A DNA stretch of 64,000 nucleotides from Selaginella moellendorffii (taxonomy: Eukaryota; Streptophyta; Lycopodiopsida; Selaginellales; Selaginellaceae): NCBI RefSeq assembly GCF_000143415.4, contig NW_003314268.1, positions 1,596,672-1,660,671 on the forward strand, read 5' to 3'. This document shows, one piece after another, positions 11,874-22,530 of the stretch. Position 1 is the stretch's first letter, and every line of letters starts with the position of its first letter. The translations under genes and the position numbers were made by a program. A model generated the notes under the pieces. The model was not told the origin of the DNA and made no database searches. It saw only the letters and a program-made list of their open reading frames with translations.

Positions 11874-11952
11874 AGCTATAAACCCTAGCTCAGCCCTTCT
11901 GTAGCTGCATTTTACTAAATGGTTGTTTTGGCGGGAAGAGATTTTAGGGCGG
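11874..11952. promoter_or_regulatory. Putative bidirectional promoter TSB/SKA1
   Basis: Only 79 bp separate the start codons of two divergent genes, so both 5' UTRs and the core promoters must overlap here or extend into the first exons. It contains AAACCCTAGC near the TSB start, a telo-box-like element common near starts of plant housekeeping genes. No TATA box is obvious. Confidence 0.5.
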
Positions 11953-13166
11953 ATGGCGCTTGAGAAGATCGTCTCGGCGTTCACGCGCCGGATCTCCGAC
12001 CTCCAGGAGCTCATGGTTCTTCGCGGCGATGGTAAGCGCGGCGCCTAGATCTCTCTACTGCTTGTTCGTGAATTTCTTCACTTTTTTTCTCTCTCAGGAA
12101 GAGCCGCAGACATGAGTGCTGTGGATGTTTCTCTCAAGGCCGTGGAGCAGGATTTTCGCAAGATGGATAGCTATGTGAAATCGGAGATGGAGGCGCTCAG
12201 CAAGGCCAAGGTAGGAGAAAAACAAATTCGTTTTCTTCGGCTAGAACTCTTGGAAAACTAAACTGCGTGTGTTCTAGGCACTGTCGGAGCTGACAATCCA
12301 GCAAACGAGGAAGATTCAAGCTATTGTAGATCATTTTCCATCAACCTTGCCCGCTGCAGCGCCATCGGACGCGTTGAAAAACAGGTTTTCTCTGCAAATT
12401 TTCCTTCTTTTCTCTGCTAAGAATTTTTTTTCTTGGCAGATTGTTTCCTGTTCCTGAGAAAGCTGCTGCTCACACCAGCAACATTCTTCCTGTTCAAACG
12501 CAAAATCCAAAGGTTTGAAAGAGTGATTTTCATCGTTTTGCGTTCTTATGCTGGTTCTGCAGGTGGAGAAGGAGAAGAAAGGGAAAGGTTTGCCTCCTCG
12601 GAAGTATGTATCGGACGAAGAGTTCGCATCGTTATCAAGGTTGTCTATAGTTTTTTTCCTTCTCTTTGTTGTGAAAGCTTCTTTTCAGCTATATGAGGGG
12701 AAGGATCACTCTCGACAAAGTCAACTCTGCGATTGATGAAATGGCTGGATTTGCTGAGAACAATCTAAGACTAATACAGGCACCAAGAAAGAAGGTGATT
12801 CCGATGACTGAATGCTTGCATGCGTTCTTACAATTTCTTTCTTCATATGCACAGCTGGGAGACGATATCTTGGAGAAAGTCCTGGTAAGTCTTTTGTTTG
12901 ATTTCCATCCAACATTTTCTCGTGTTTCGTCTAGGAACTACGAGATATTGCTGGAGCTGAGACGATCAAAGGGAAGCATTTCTTCTTGGAGTCCGACATG
13001 CGTGGTCCATTGTTGAAAATGGACACAACGGGCAAAGCTATCCTCACGGTAAAAACTCCGGCATTTAAACTTAAGAGGTCACATTTTCTTTTAGATAATC
13101 CGGCATCTCGGCCGTGTCCTGGAAGCTCGCATTGGAAAACAGAGAGTGTTTGCTCTGTTGAGCTAA
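11953..13166 (+). CDS. SKA1: Spindle and kinetochore-associated protein 1 homologue
   Basis: Nine exons (11953-12031, 12098-12210, 12278-12384, 12440-12512, 12563-12639, 12689-12794, 12855-12884, 12935-13048, 13095-13166) join into 256 residues with no frame conflict. The N-terminal third is helical (MALEKIVSAFTRRISDLQEL), as expected for the SKA complex dimerisation helices. The C-terminal part matches the SKA1 microtubule-binding domain in order: SDEEFASLSSYMRGRIT, then VNSAID, IKGKHFFLESDMRG, and a last helix LRHLGR-like (IIRHLGRVLEARIGKQRVFA). SKA1 works at the outer kinetochore, tracking microtubule ends with SKA2 and SKA3. One exon is only 30 nt. Family assignment is by motif recognition. 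Confidence 0.85.
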
Positions 13167-13380
13167 AAGCGATCTGGAGATTCCAATGCTTTCTCTTAAT
13201 CGAGACGTTTTATTTCAGGTAACGTATAGCTCGTTTTCTCTGTGTTTCTCATCCAGCTTCACAGGAAATCCGAGATCTAGCTCTGCATTGAGTCGCAACA
13301 CGTACATCCTCTAAAGGTATCAAACTCGAAACAATCGGATTCTTTTTTTCTTTTCGTTTTCGCTTCTATTTACAAGCGCG

Positions 13381-14799
13381 CTACCATCGTTTGAGAAAAA
13401 AACTCTTTAATCTGTTCTCGTGACTGGACGAACTAGAAGCAGTGGCAATCTTCCTGGTCAGTAACGCCATCACCATTTTTCCCAAGCTCAGCTTTTTCTT
13501 ACTCACCATCTTTGTAAGTTTTAGCTCGTCACTCTCCTCGCCGCCATTCTCGTCCCCAAGCTTCGCTAAAGCATTGTAAGCAGCGGTCCCAGCAACGCCG
13601 CCGGCTCGCGAGATGTTCCTCAGCATCCTTACCGCCACCCGCCGTCCCTGCGGCGGCGGAAACGACGATAGAAACCGGAGAATCGCCTCCACGTCGCCGA
13701 GCCTGCCGCCGTGCGTTGCGCCGTACGCCTCAGCCAGTATCTGCAGCGCGTCGCTGGCGGCGTCCCGCGCGGCATCCGTACCGGACAGTACGAGCCCGAG
13801 TAGTACCGCCACGGCACCCTCGGACAGCCCGTCCTCCTCGGCTATAGCGGTCCGGAGCTCGGTCACTCCGGCGAGATTCTTAATGGCGCCGGCGGCTGAG
13901 GCCTGGGCCAGCGGCGTACCGTAGCGGCATATCTGGACCAGCGCCGCCACACCGCCGTGTGCCGCCAAGGAACGCGCGTTTTCGGGCGTGTACGTCAGGC
14001 AGTGCAGCGCGGATACCGCGCATTCTTTCGCCAGCCCGGTGCCCGACTCGAGCAGCCGGACCAGCGGCGGCAGTGCATTCTCGGCTATGAGCTCCTGCTC
14101 GCAGCATGACGCGCGGGCCAGGCGGTATACCGCCGACGCCGCCCTCTCCCGCACGGCGCACGGCATTCCAGCGTCGAGCAACCGGACCAGCGCTGGAATC
14201 CCTCCCTGCGACGCCACCAGCACTGCATTCTTGTCGTCGCCCTCGAGGAGGTCCACGATCGAGGCGAGCGCGCGGTGCTTGGATCTGGGATCCGTCTCGA
14301 TCTGGAGGCGCACGACGAGATCCCGCACCGCCCAGCGCAGCGCGGATTCGCCCGAGATGACCATGGATCGCGATCGCGACGCTCGCGAGCCGGTGACGAG
14401 GAGCAGCGCCGCCATGGACTCCTTGACGAGGCTGTTCTTGATGACAACGTCGCAGTCGTGGATGTGGTGGTGGAATCGCGCGGCCAGCGCGTCGAGGGCG
14501 CTTTGCATCTGGAGCTTGCCATCGATCTGGCCGGATTGGAGGCACTTCCGGGCGGAGATCTTGGCGTCCTCGATGGTGGCCACCATGGATTCCAGCACCT
14601 CCGTGCACAGGGAGTAGCTCTCGAGGAAGAGGAGGGGGCATTTGGACATGTCGTGGAGCTGCGATCCCAGCTTCTCCAGCCGGAACTGGATGATCCGCCA
14701 TCGCCCCAGGAACGTTTTCACGGAGCTTGCCTCGTCCAGCGCCGCCGCAATCCGCTGCTGTGCTACCTCCAGCAGCTCCCGCGCGGAGATGGAGCCCAT
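13381..14799 (-). CDS. Armadillo-repeat protein with PUB-type N-terminal domain, no U-box
   Basis: Single exon, 472 residues from ATG 14799 (MGSISARELLEV). An in-frame ATG at 14988 would add 63 residues that look like untranslated leader, so I prefer the downstream start. Residues ~1-170 are a helical domain like the N-terminal domain of plant U-box proteins (TFLGRWRIIQFRLEKLGSQL). Residues ~180-420 hold about five to six ARM repeats, for example GGIPALVRLLDAG, ALPPLVRLLESG, GGVAALVQICRYG and EGAVAVLLGLVLSG. The U-box motif that would recruit an E2 is absent, so ubiquitin ligase activity is not expected; such proteins usually act as scaffolds. The basic C-terminus (KMVSKKKLSLGKMV) could aid membrane or nuclear binding. 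Codon use is very GC-rich. Confidence 0.75.
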   Translation of the reverse strand: MGSISARELLEVAQQRIAAALDEASSVKTFLGRWRIIQFRLEKLGSQLHDMSKCPLLFLESYSLCTEVLESMVATIEDAKISARKCLQSGQIDGKLQMQSALDALAARFHHHIHDCDVVIKNSLVKESMAALLLVTGSRASRSRSMVISGESALRWAVRDLVVRLQIETDPRSKHRALASIVDLLEGDDKNAVLVASQGGIPALVRLLDAGMPCAVRERAASAVYRLARASCCEQELIAENALPPLVRLLESGTGLAKECAVSALHCLTYTPENARSLAAHGGVAALVQICRYGTPLAQASAAGAIKNLAGVTELRTAIAEEDGLSEGAVAVLLGLVLSGTDAARDAASDALQILAEAYGATHGGRLGDVEAILRFLSSFPPPQGRRVAVRMLRNISRAGGVAGTAAYNALAKLGDENGGEESDELKLTKMVSKKKLSLGKMVMALLTRKIATASSSSSHENRLKSFFLKRW

Positions 14800-14988
14800 G
14801 ATCCTCCCAGCAACCAGCATTCCTGGATCGAACCGTGCCTTGGCCCCGGGACAAAACTCCTGACCATGCTTTGTTTCCCTTTGCGTCGATCGCTCCTCGC
14901 TCTCACCGAGAGAGGAAGAACTTAATAAAATACGAAAGAAACACGCGAACAACAACACCAGACGTCGTCTTGCTGCTCCTGCGATCAT

Positions 14989-15719
14989 AAATGAGGATCG
15001 TTACGAGTCGGGTTTCATGATCGTCAAAGCAAAAGCGGTAATCACCACCACTCACCACCCCCGAAATCCCCAATCCTCCAGACTTATCATACAAAAAGGT
15101 GGCATTGTAAACACAACAATTACAGAAAGGTGGCATTAGAAACCCAACTCATCATGTTTTGTGCGTGGGCCAGTCTACATGTGAGTGCAAGCTGAGCTTG
15201 CCCCCACCCAAGAGAGCATTGTAAAGAGGCTTTTAGGGCATGAGATAAGAATTCCCATCTCTCTCTTCCTGATATATCTGCAAAAATGTTAGTGCCTGCC
15301 TGGAGCTGGAGCTGGAGCTGGAGCAGAAAATACCCCATTCAAAATACAAGCTGAATGCTGCTCTGGAGCTACCACTTCACATGCTCCTTGACCAGAGAGG
15401 TCTTTGGGTATCTCAGAGGTAATAAAGAAGAACCTTGGAAAAAGTGGGGACTGTGGATTGGCTGATCTGAAAAGACCTGTGACATTCTGAGTACCTTGCC
15501 TTGCTTGCCTTGCTCAGTTGTCTCAAAATCAACAGACAGCAATATTGCCATCGATTAGAAAAGTTGTTGTGCTTCTAAGATTGTCCATTCTTTTTTGCCC
15601 AATAATTTCCAGTCTACAGAATAAAATCTGGAAAGTGAAATTTATAAATTCTATTCACATTTTATTGTGTACCTTTTAAGAAAGAATATATGAGGCCAAA
15701 TTGGAACAGAGAATAAGGA
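14989..15719. other. Spacer, no gene seen
   Basis: No supported gene. It contains four copies of a GCTGGA hexamer in tandem near 15300-15325. The first part is presumably the promoter of the ARM-repeat gene on the minus strand. Confidence 0.45.
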
Positions 15720-16950
15720 GGTAGGGTTCGCTAGCTTCCCTATCGTGGGATACACCACGATCTGTGTAGCTCTGGATCCCAAGAGTAAGATTCTCACCCA
15801 GTCGTAAGAAAGATGAGACAACCCGAGAGTCAAGAGGAGGCCAAGAAGCAGCCCAGGGAATCCAGGAGAAGCTGCCCATTCAATTACAGCCACAGGCAAA
15901 TTTACTGCAGGTTTAGAAAAGACATCAAGACTAGCATTCTTTTCTAGCTTGATATGCTCAAGAAGGAGATCCAAGAACTTGGATTCATGAAGCATGAGGT
16001 TCAGCGTCTTAAACGAGCTGCTGATACTCATGTTCTTTATGATGTTCTTGACAACATCACAACGAAGCTGTCCTATGCTGTAACAAGGTTGAGTGCAGAG
16101 GAGCTCCAAGTACTTGATACGAAGCTCCGGTGTGAGTACTTTCAAAGTCTCTTTCCGCACAAATATTTACTCGGGCAGGACGTAACGAAATGTTTAGAGG
16201 ACTGTGTGCAGGCGGATGAGGATCCTCAACAGGCCAAGGAGCATGGAAAGGAGCAACAGGTAAATGCTGAAGATAAAGGCCATGGTCAAATTGCTGGAGC
16301 AGTTACAGGCCCAGGAGGCTGACCGGAAAAAGAAAAGGAGGCACTTCTTTTATCTGCAAAAAGGATTGTCTCAACGGAATTGCGAGTTCCTGTCTCTTCT
16401 TTGAGGAAGACTGTGGCTTCATATGTCTTGGAGCTTAGACCTCAAAGAAACAAGCCAGTCCATCGGTATTAGCTTCAGTTAATGAGAGGAAAGTACTTGA
16501 CACCAATATGCCTGCTATGAGAGAGATGGTATCTACATGTTGGAAGACTCCACCTATGCAATCATCAGATACAGTGATTGAGGATGTGGAAGGCTTGCAG
16601 GACATTGTGGATTTCTCTTCTTGGTTGAGTTTGCTTTTGCAGCATTGGATGTTTGGATAAGATTACAGTGGAAGCGGTCCTGCAGATTCTAATTACCAGA
16701 TTTTCAGGGAATGTTATACTCCGGTTTGCTTGTGAAGAATGGATGTCCATTTAATCAACTCTGGAGGACACAGATTGCAACTGATGATAAGTTTGACGGT
16801 TGGTTGATTTGTGATGATTCACATTGTATTTGTCTTTCTCGGAGAGGTGAATGGATCAACGAAAAGCACGAAGTTGTGCTTCATACTTTTGATGGTTGGA
16901 CTTTGCAAGATGATTCTATTATTATTATTATTATTATTATTTTGATGTGA
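15720..16950 (+). pseudogene. Degenerate copy of an unrecognised coiled-coil gene (plus-strand arm)
   Basis: Homologous to the minus-strand copy at 18815-20176. Recognisable blocks are the start region (CTCTGGATCCCAAGAGTAAG near 15770), the coiled coil MLKKEIQELGFMKHEVQRL (about 15953), DVLDNITTKLSYAVTRL, and the C-terminal block LWRTQIATDDKFDGWLICDD (about 16760-16900). The frame is broken. About 100 bases present in the other copy after the LTRR-like segment are missing, the proline/glutamine-rich part is shifted, and the middle section reads through stops (for example near 16470). The terminal block is followed by an ATT trinucleotide run (16917-16941). I know of no named family for this protein. 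Confidence 0.55.
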
Positions 16951-18254
16951 TTATAATTTTATTACAAAAACAAACTGATTATCCTAAGACAAAGAAAATC
17001 TTCCCTTGAAAGAGAAGAAGCTGACGATGTCTAGCATAAGTAACGAAGAAGATGATGCAACAGTGATGCGCACGTTACGATCCAACAAAATAATTCAAGC
17101 GGTGATCTTCATCCTGGTAAGCTCGATCTTGAGCTTCCTCGGATGGTACATTCCATTCCGCCAGTGGCAAAAAGATTCAAGCTGTCTTCCTCATTCCGCC
17201 TGCTGCCTAGAAAGAAATCTTCCAAAGGGCGTTTTTGTTTTTCTTCTTTTATTCAAGCAAAATAACTCAGGCAAAGGTTAGGATCTAATGCAGCAATCTG
17301 GAGAGGTATGGTTTGGTCTTTCTAAAACACTTTGTGTGTCCTGAAGGTGGTTGATGTCTTGACGGAGTCACTTACAATCAAGGAAACACCAATTCTGACT
17401 AAAGTTGCGAGGGTTATACTTGTATCTGATATACTACATAACAGCGAAGATTACCATGGAGAGTTTCAATGAATAGGTTTGGTTGATTTGTGATGATTCA
17501 CATTATATTTGGCTTCCTTGGTGCATCAACGAAAAGTATGAAGCTGTGCTTCATACCTTCGATGGTTAGAGTTTGCAAGAGAAGTAATTTAGGATTTTAA
17601 ATTTTTTGTTTGATGTGCTGGCTCAACATCGTTGGATCTTAAAAACAGCTGTATGGAGAGGATTGTATGGAAATGCAGATGTTTCCACAAAAGTTTGAAT
17701 TCTTGACCCGGATTGCCACATTAGTAAAATTTGAATTTCATGCCCGGATCCAGCAAAATTTGAATTTCATGCCCAAAATCAGCAAAAATTTGTGGACCAA
17801 ATCAGCAGTATGGTCATTTTCCCTGAACTTTATATATTTTTTCTTATTATATAGAATTAACTCAGGTAAATTTTATCAGTTAGAAGAAAATTGATAAAAA
17901 GGCTATAAATCTATGTAGAAGAACTTACTGCATGCCACCAGCAACTCCAAATTTACAATGCAGTTTTCTCCTGTATTTGAAGTTTTTCGTACTTTATAAA
18001 TTTGCTGAATTTTTTAAAAGTGGGTTGCTTTATCTGGATGCCCGAGATAAACCTAAAGCTTAAAGCCTAAACCCTTATAAACGTGTTCCTTTGAAAGGAA
18101 TATTCTTTTGCAAATGAATCTTTGGTTTTTCTCATGATCAAATATGACATTGTTAATGCATTTCCATACAATTCCTCATCCGGGAACTCAGAAGTACAGT
18201 GTTCACGATAAAATATGATCCTTTAGAGCTTCGGGTGTTATTTGTCCTGTTATA
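16951..18254. other. Centre of the inverted duplication, with secondary fragments
   Basis: From 17384 to 17473 the sequence is the reverse complement of 18264-18362, so it still belongs to the inverted duplication. At 17475-17590 lies a second, partial copy of the C-terminal block (WLICDDSHYIWL-like, then INEKYEAVLHTFDG), in tandem with the copy at ~16900. A short frame from about 17026 (MSSISNEEDDATVMRTLRS then a hydrophobic stretch) could be a small one-helix membrane protein, but nothing supports it. From 17600 to 18250 I see nothing. Confidence 0.4.
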
Positions 18255-18814
18255 TTATAGTCATTGAAACTCTCCATAATAACTGGTATTCTTCACGGGA
18301 TGTTATGTAGCATATCAGATACAAGCTTAAGCCTCGCAACTTTAGTCAGAATTGGTGTTCCTGACGCCTACATGACGCCTACATGAAATTCAAATTCCTT
18401 TTTTACAGATCAAACCATACCTCACCAGATCGCTGTGTTTTGGGAGACCAAGAGAGATCCTTGATCTACAGATACTAACCTTTGCTTGTAACATGCCATG
18501 TATGCCCGTTATGGCCCATCACATGTATGAGCATCATGACCATCATGAATCCATTCAAAGGCCATTCATACGGTGGTTTAGTCCTGGGTCACTGCGGCCT
18601 GTGTAAAGTAAGACCCGTCTTGGTTTTTGTCCGCAGGGTTTTGCAATCCTTGTTCGGTTCCTTGGTTGCCTATTTCAGCACATTGAGGGAAATATGAAAA
18701 AAAATAACATGCGGAAGGGTATAGTCTGGAAATATACCCTATGTAGTTTGCCAGTGTGGGATGATCAGTTTGTCTTATTGTAATCACATCAAACAAGAAA
18801 TTTAGAATCCTTTG

Positions 18815-20176
18815 TTACTTCTCTTGCAAACTCCAACCATCGAAGGTATGAATCACAACTTCGTACTTTTCATTGATCCATTCGCCCCTCCGAGAAAGCC
18901 AAATATAATGTGAATCATCACAAATCAACCAAGCATCAAACTTATCATCAGTTGCAATCTGTGTCCTCCAGAGTCGATTAAATGGAAAAGGCAGACGTCC
19001 ATTCTTCACAAGAAAATCCCGGAACCGGAGTGCAACATTCCCTGAAAATCTGGTAATTAGACTCTGCAGGACCGCTTCCACTGTAATCTTATCCAAACGC
19101 CAGAAAGTCCAATGCTGCAGAAGCAAACTCAACCGAGAAGAGAAAACCACAATGTCCCGCAAACCCTGCACATCCTGAATCACTGTAGCTGATGACTGCA
19201 GAGGTGGAGTCTTCAAACATGTAGATACCATCTCTCTGGTAGCAGGCATACTGGTGTCAAGTACTTTCCTCTCATTAACTGGTGGATGAAGCTGATATCG
19301 ATGGACTGACTTGTGTCTTTGACCTTTAAGCTCCAAGACATATGAAGCCACAGTTTTCCTCAAAGAAGAGACAGGAACTTGCAATTCCGTTGAGGCAATC
19401 CTCTCCGCAGATAAAAGAAGTGCCACCTTTTTCCTTTTCCACTCCTGGACCTGTAGCTGCTCCAGCAATTTGACCCTCTTCCTTTCCTGGCCTTCATCTT
19501 CATCATTGACCTGCTGCTCCTGCTTGGCCTGTTGAGGATCCTCATCCGCCTGCTAACATTCCTCTAAATATTTCGTTACGTCCTCCACCTTCAAATCCCA
19601 GAGAATGCCAGGGTATGTGACTGAGAGTAGAGTTTTGCGCGGAAAGATACTTTGAAAGTACTCACACCGGGCCTTCGTATCAAGTGCTTGGAGCTCCTCT
19701 GCAATCAACCGTGTTACAGCGTAGGACAGCTTCGTTGTGATGTTGTCAAGAACATCATAAAGAACAAGAGTATCAACAGCTCGTTTAAGACCCTGGACCA
19801 CATCCTTCATGAGTCCAAGTTCTTGGACCTCCTTCTTGAGCATCTCAAGCTCCTGTCGCTGGAAAAGAATAGTCTCGATGTCTTCTTCAATCCTGGTTAA
19901 CCGACCTTCAGACACAAGCGGTAAACCTGTTCCTGTTCCCCGTGGCTGTAATTGAATGGGCAGCTGCTTCTGGATTTCCTCCTGAATCTTGGGCTGCTTC
20001 TCGGCCTCCTCTTGAATCTCGGGCTGTCTCACTGTTTCCTCGGGGCTGCGGATTTACCTCTTCAATATCATGGAAAGATCATCTAGTTTGTGACTTTCCC
20101 CTCTAGAAATTCTACGCTTACGACGGGTAAGAGTCTTACTCTTGGGATCCAGAGGTACATAGATCATAAGCGCCAT
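18815..20176 (-). pseudogene. Unrecognised coiled-coil protein gene, minus-strand arm, probably interrupted
   Basis: From about ATG 20176 (MALMIYVPLDPKSKTL) a basic segment precedes a proline/glutamine-rich part. A coiled coil follows (LTRIEEDIETILFQRQELEML, KKEVQELGLMKDVVQGLKRA), then DVLDNITTKLSYAVTRL, a charged helix (KRVKLLEQLQVQEWKRKKVA) and a globular C-terminus (LWRTQIATDDKFDAWLICDD, WLSRRGEWINEKYEVVIHTF). The early part stops at TAA near 20053 unless a ~30-nt intron is removed. A TAG at about 19553 interrupts the frame exactly where the plus-strand copy has a sense codon; the frame is otherwise continuous on both sides. Either this is a recent pseudogene or the stop is spliced out. 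No family recognised and no membrane segments. It lies head to head with UTP23. Confidence 0.5.
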
Positions 20177-20282
20177 GCCACGATAGGAAGCACGCCTTTC
20201 CTCGAACGAGCCAGTGGAATATTCGCTATTTTCTTGTCTTGTTGACAAAGCAAATTAGGGCTCTGTTTTTAGGGTTTATGCA

Positions 20283-21356
20283 ATGAGGGTGAAGAGGCAG
20301 AAGCGCTACCGCAAGGCCGTGCGCTTCCTCAAGGCTTCGTTTGGCTTCCGGGAGCCCTTCAAAGTCCTCTGTGACGGTAATTTTCAGCACTCTGTCCTCC
20401 ACAACATTCGCAAAGGCAGCGAAGACTTCGACAAGCTCTTGTCGCAGGCGCTGGGAGGAGCCGCCAAGGCGTTTACTACCAGGTTTGCGGTAAAATGTAG
20501 CTATCCACTGGAAGAAAAACGAAGAGAATTTCTTCTATCAGGTGTATCAATGCGGAGCTTAAAAAGCTTGGGACTTCCTTCTCGGACACTCTAAATGCTG
20601 CTCGAAAGCTTCATCTTGCCAAGTAGGAAAACTTCTTTCGTTGTTTTGTTCTTCTCGGTTATAGAGAACTTTGTTGGTTTGTTCTATAGGTGCGATCACG
20701 AGCCTGCAAAAGGAGGGAGCGAGTGCTTGGAGTCGCTCGTGGAGAGCTTCAATCCGGAGCATTTTTTTGTGGCAACACAAGATGGTGATTTACGCCAGAA
20801 GCTTCGAGTCGTAAGAATATTTTTCTTCCTCATTTCTCTCTTTCGAAGATCACGATTTCTGTTTTCTCTAGATGCCTGGTTGCGCTGTTGTCTACTCGAA
20901 GAAAACGTCGCTGTGTGTGGAACCGCCGTCAGAGTTCCAGCAGCAGTTTGCTAAGGAAGAGGAAAGCAAACGCGAAAGTTTGAAGTGTCGAGAGCAGCGA
21001 CTTCTCTCTCGTGTCTCCGAGGACGAGGAACCTCCAAAGCGAAGCAAAAGTTTGATGGTGAGAGACCGGCCAACGTTCAAGAGAAAGCGAGCAAAAGTAA
21101 GTGTTTCTCGCTTCGTTTTAGTTCTTCTTCGCTAAGAAAGAGGTCATCGTCGCAGGGACCAAATCCACTTTCTTGCAAGAAAAAGAAACAAGTTCCAGAA
21201 GTAAGAGTTCTTTCTTCTCTAAGATGACAGCTAAACAAGAAAATGGTGTTGCAGGCATCAAACGATGGAGAGAGGTCTTCCCGGAAGAAAGTAAGGAGGA
21301 GAAATCGCAAGAAAAACAGCGTAAAAGAGGACGTGATCCATAAATCTCCTGCTTGA
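20283..21356 (+). CDS. UTP23: rRNA-processing protein UTP23 homologue
   Basis: Six exons (20283-20482, 20542-20622, 20690-20810, 20872-21096, 21156-21200, 21255-21356) give 257 residues. The N-terminus RQKRYRKAVRFLKASFGFRE and the following LCDGNF match the UTP23/FCF1 PIN-like domain. CINAELKKLG, then KGGSECLESLVE and HFFVATQDGDLRQKL, continue the domain; it resembles UTP23, which lacks a full set of PIN catalytic acids in other species. The hallmark GPNPLSCKKKKQ follows in a 45-nt exon, and the tail is strongly basic. UTP23 acts in the nucleolus in the small-subunit processome, handling the snR30/U17 snoRNA and early 18S cleavage. The gene is complete, with very short introns. Confidence 0.92.
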
Positions 21357-21604
21357 GGTACAAGGTTTTGAGGTGTTTCGATTTTTCTTTTCTACACAGC
21401 TCAAGTTCTAAAGCCCGCGACGACTAATCGAGATGGATCGATTTATTGAGGGCTCCATCCAAGAAAAAAGAGATGCTCACGGTTTTCTTCCTTCCATTCA
21501 CGAGAGTGATCGAAGAATTCTTTTTTCTAAAGGTGTTTCTAGCTCACTGGTTTCGAAAGAAAAAAGAAAGTCCGAGAGTGCTGATAATCATTAAAACGCG
21601 CTTC

Positions 21605-21700
21605 TCTCAAGCTACCCGTGGTCGAACCATGGTGTAACCGTGGTGTGGCCATGGTGAACCGTGGTGTGACCGTGGTGTAACCGCGGTTACTGGGTGTATA
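21605..21700. repeat. Short imperfect tandem repeat, ~12-bp period
   Basis: Around six degenerate copies of a unit like ACCGTGGTGTGA (variants CCATGGTGTAAC, CCGTGGTGTGGC, CCATGGTGAACC, CCGTGGTGTGAC, CCGTGGTGTAAC, CCGCGGTTAC) lie just upstream of a TATATATAATAG element and TMA7. Its position suggests promoter-proximal sequence; several units are also partly palindromic. Confidence 0.6.
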
Positions 21701-21791
21701 TATAATAGCCCTAGGAGCAAAAGAAGAGGTCAAGAGGAGAGCGAGAGGGGAGGTCTAGGCGCTTGGCGCTTGGTGATTTTGGAAGGAGATC

Positions 21792-22287
21792 ATGTCGAGC
21801 AAGCAAGGTAATGCTATCGATTCCCTTCCCGATGCTCTAGGGTTGATTGATTGTGGAGATTGCGAGCGCTTTGTTTCCCTCGGTCTCCGGTTTAGATTCT
21901 CGGAAATTTCTCCCGTCTCTTCTAGATCTCGGCTGTTCTTCTCTAGCCCTTCGCATTGCCGCTCTAATGTTTCGATTGTCCAGGTGGGAAGTTGAAGCCT
22001 CTCAAAGCTCCCAAATCCGACAAGAAGGATTACGACGAGGTAAGAGAAGAAGATCTTTCTTCTGGTTGCGCTTGCGCTGATCGATCGTCGCTTGGGCTTT
22101 CACAGGAGGATAAGGCGCACATCGCGAAGAAGAAAGAAGAGGAGAAGGTAATTCCTTCCATGGCTCCTACTTATCTTCTTCCACTTCTCCCTCTTTTCTT
22201 TGGCAGGCAATGAAGGAACTCAAGAGCAAGGCCTCCGGGAAAGGCCCTCTCACCAGTGGCGGCATCAAAAAGAGTGGGAAGAAGTAG
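21792..22287 (+). CDS. TMA7: Translation machinery-associated protein 7
   Basis: Four tiny exons (21792-21807, 21984-22039, 22106-22147, 22207-22287) encode exactly 64 residues, the same length as the animal protein. Recognisable features are the lysine-rich start GGKLKPLKAPK, the core YDEEDKAHIAKKKEEEK, and the nearly invariant end GKGPLTSGGIKKSGKK. TMA7 is a small, disordered, ribosome-associated factor of poorly known function. The first exon is only 16 nt. A TATA-like element (TATATATAA) lies about 90 bp upstream of the start. Confidence is high because the conserved C-terminus is intact. Confidence 0.93.
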
Positions 22288-22520
22288 CCACGTACGGCCT
22301 TCGTACGGTATGGCTGTAAAATCCCCTTCCGTAATGACAAGCTAAGTCGCATTTTGTGTCGTCCTAGTCAGTTGCCACGTTGCGAAAAGTCCTGACGTGT
22401 TAAGGCCACGTATACGGGGTCTTCCTCCTCTATCTTCTTAATCGGTCCAATCAGCTGCCACGTTGCAAATCCACTCACAAGAAGATGACGTGTCACAGCA
22501 TCCCGTACTGCCACGTAAAG
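22285..22520. promoter_or_regulatory. Cluster of ACGT (ABRE/G-box-like) elements between convergent genes
   Basis: At least six CACGT/ACGTG cores lie within ~230 bp, including two near-identical copies of CAG-(T/C)-TGCCACGTTGC about 80 bp apart (near 22370 and 22452). GACGTGT occurs twice and GCCACGTA twice. Such clusters normally mark bZIP/bHLH-regulated promoters, yet here they lie between two 3' ends (TMA7 and the carboxypeptidase). They could serve an antisense transcript, a 3' enhancer or an unannotated RNA. Confidence 0.4.
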
Positions 22521-22530
22521 GCTACTTTGC

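Larger units (their letters stand above)
15720..20180. repeat. Large imperfect inverted duplication
   Basis: The left arm (about 15720-17473) is inverted relative to the right arm (about 18255-20180), with a spacer of roughly 780 bp. Matching landmarks are the coiled-coil block (15953 against 19850), the C-terminal block (16760-16900 against 18815-18980), and a non-coding 90-100 bp block (17384-17473 against 18264-18362). The arms differ by substitutions and by deletions in the left arm. Because non-coding flanks are included, this is a genomic inverted duplication rather than two independent gene insertions. Confidence 0.75.

Noticed and set aside
13880-14854. Long second minus-strand frame inside the ARM-repeat gene
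   Set aside because: It is a GC-rich shadow frame of the ARM-repeat coding sequence, with arginine/proline-rich noise and no domain.
14275-14925. Plus-strand frame opposite the ARM-repeat gene
   Set aside because: Antisense shadow in GC-rich sequence; the minus-strand ARM repeats explain the openness.
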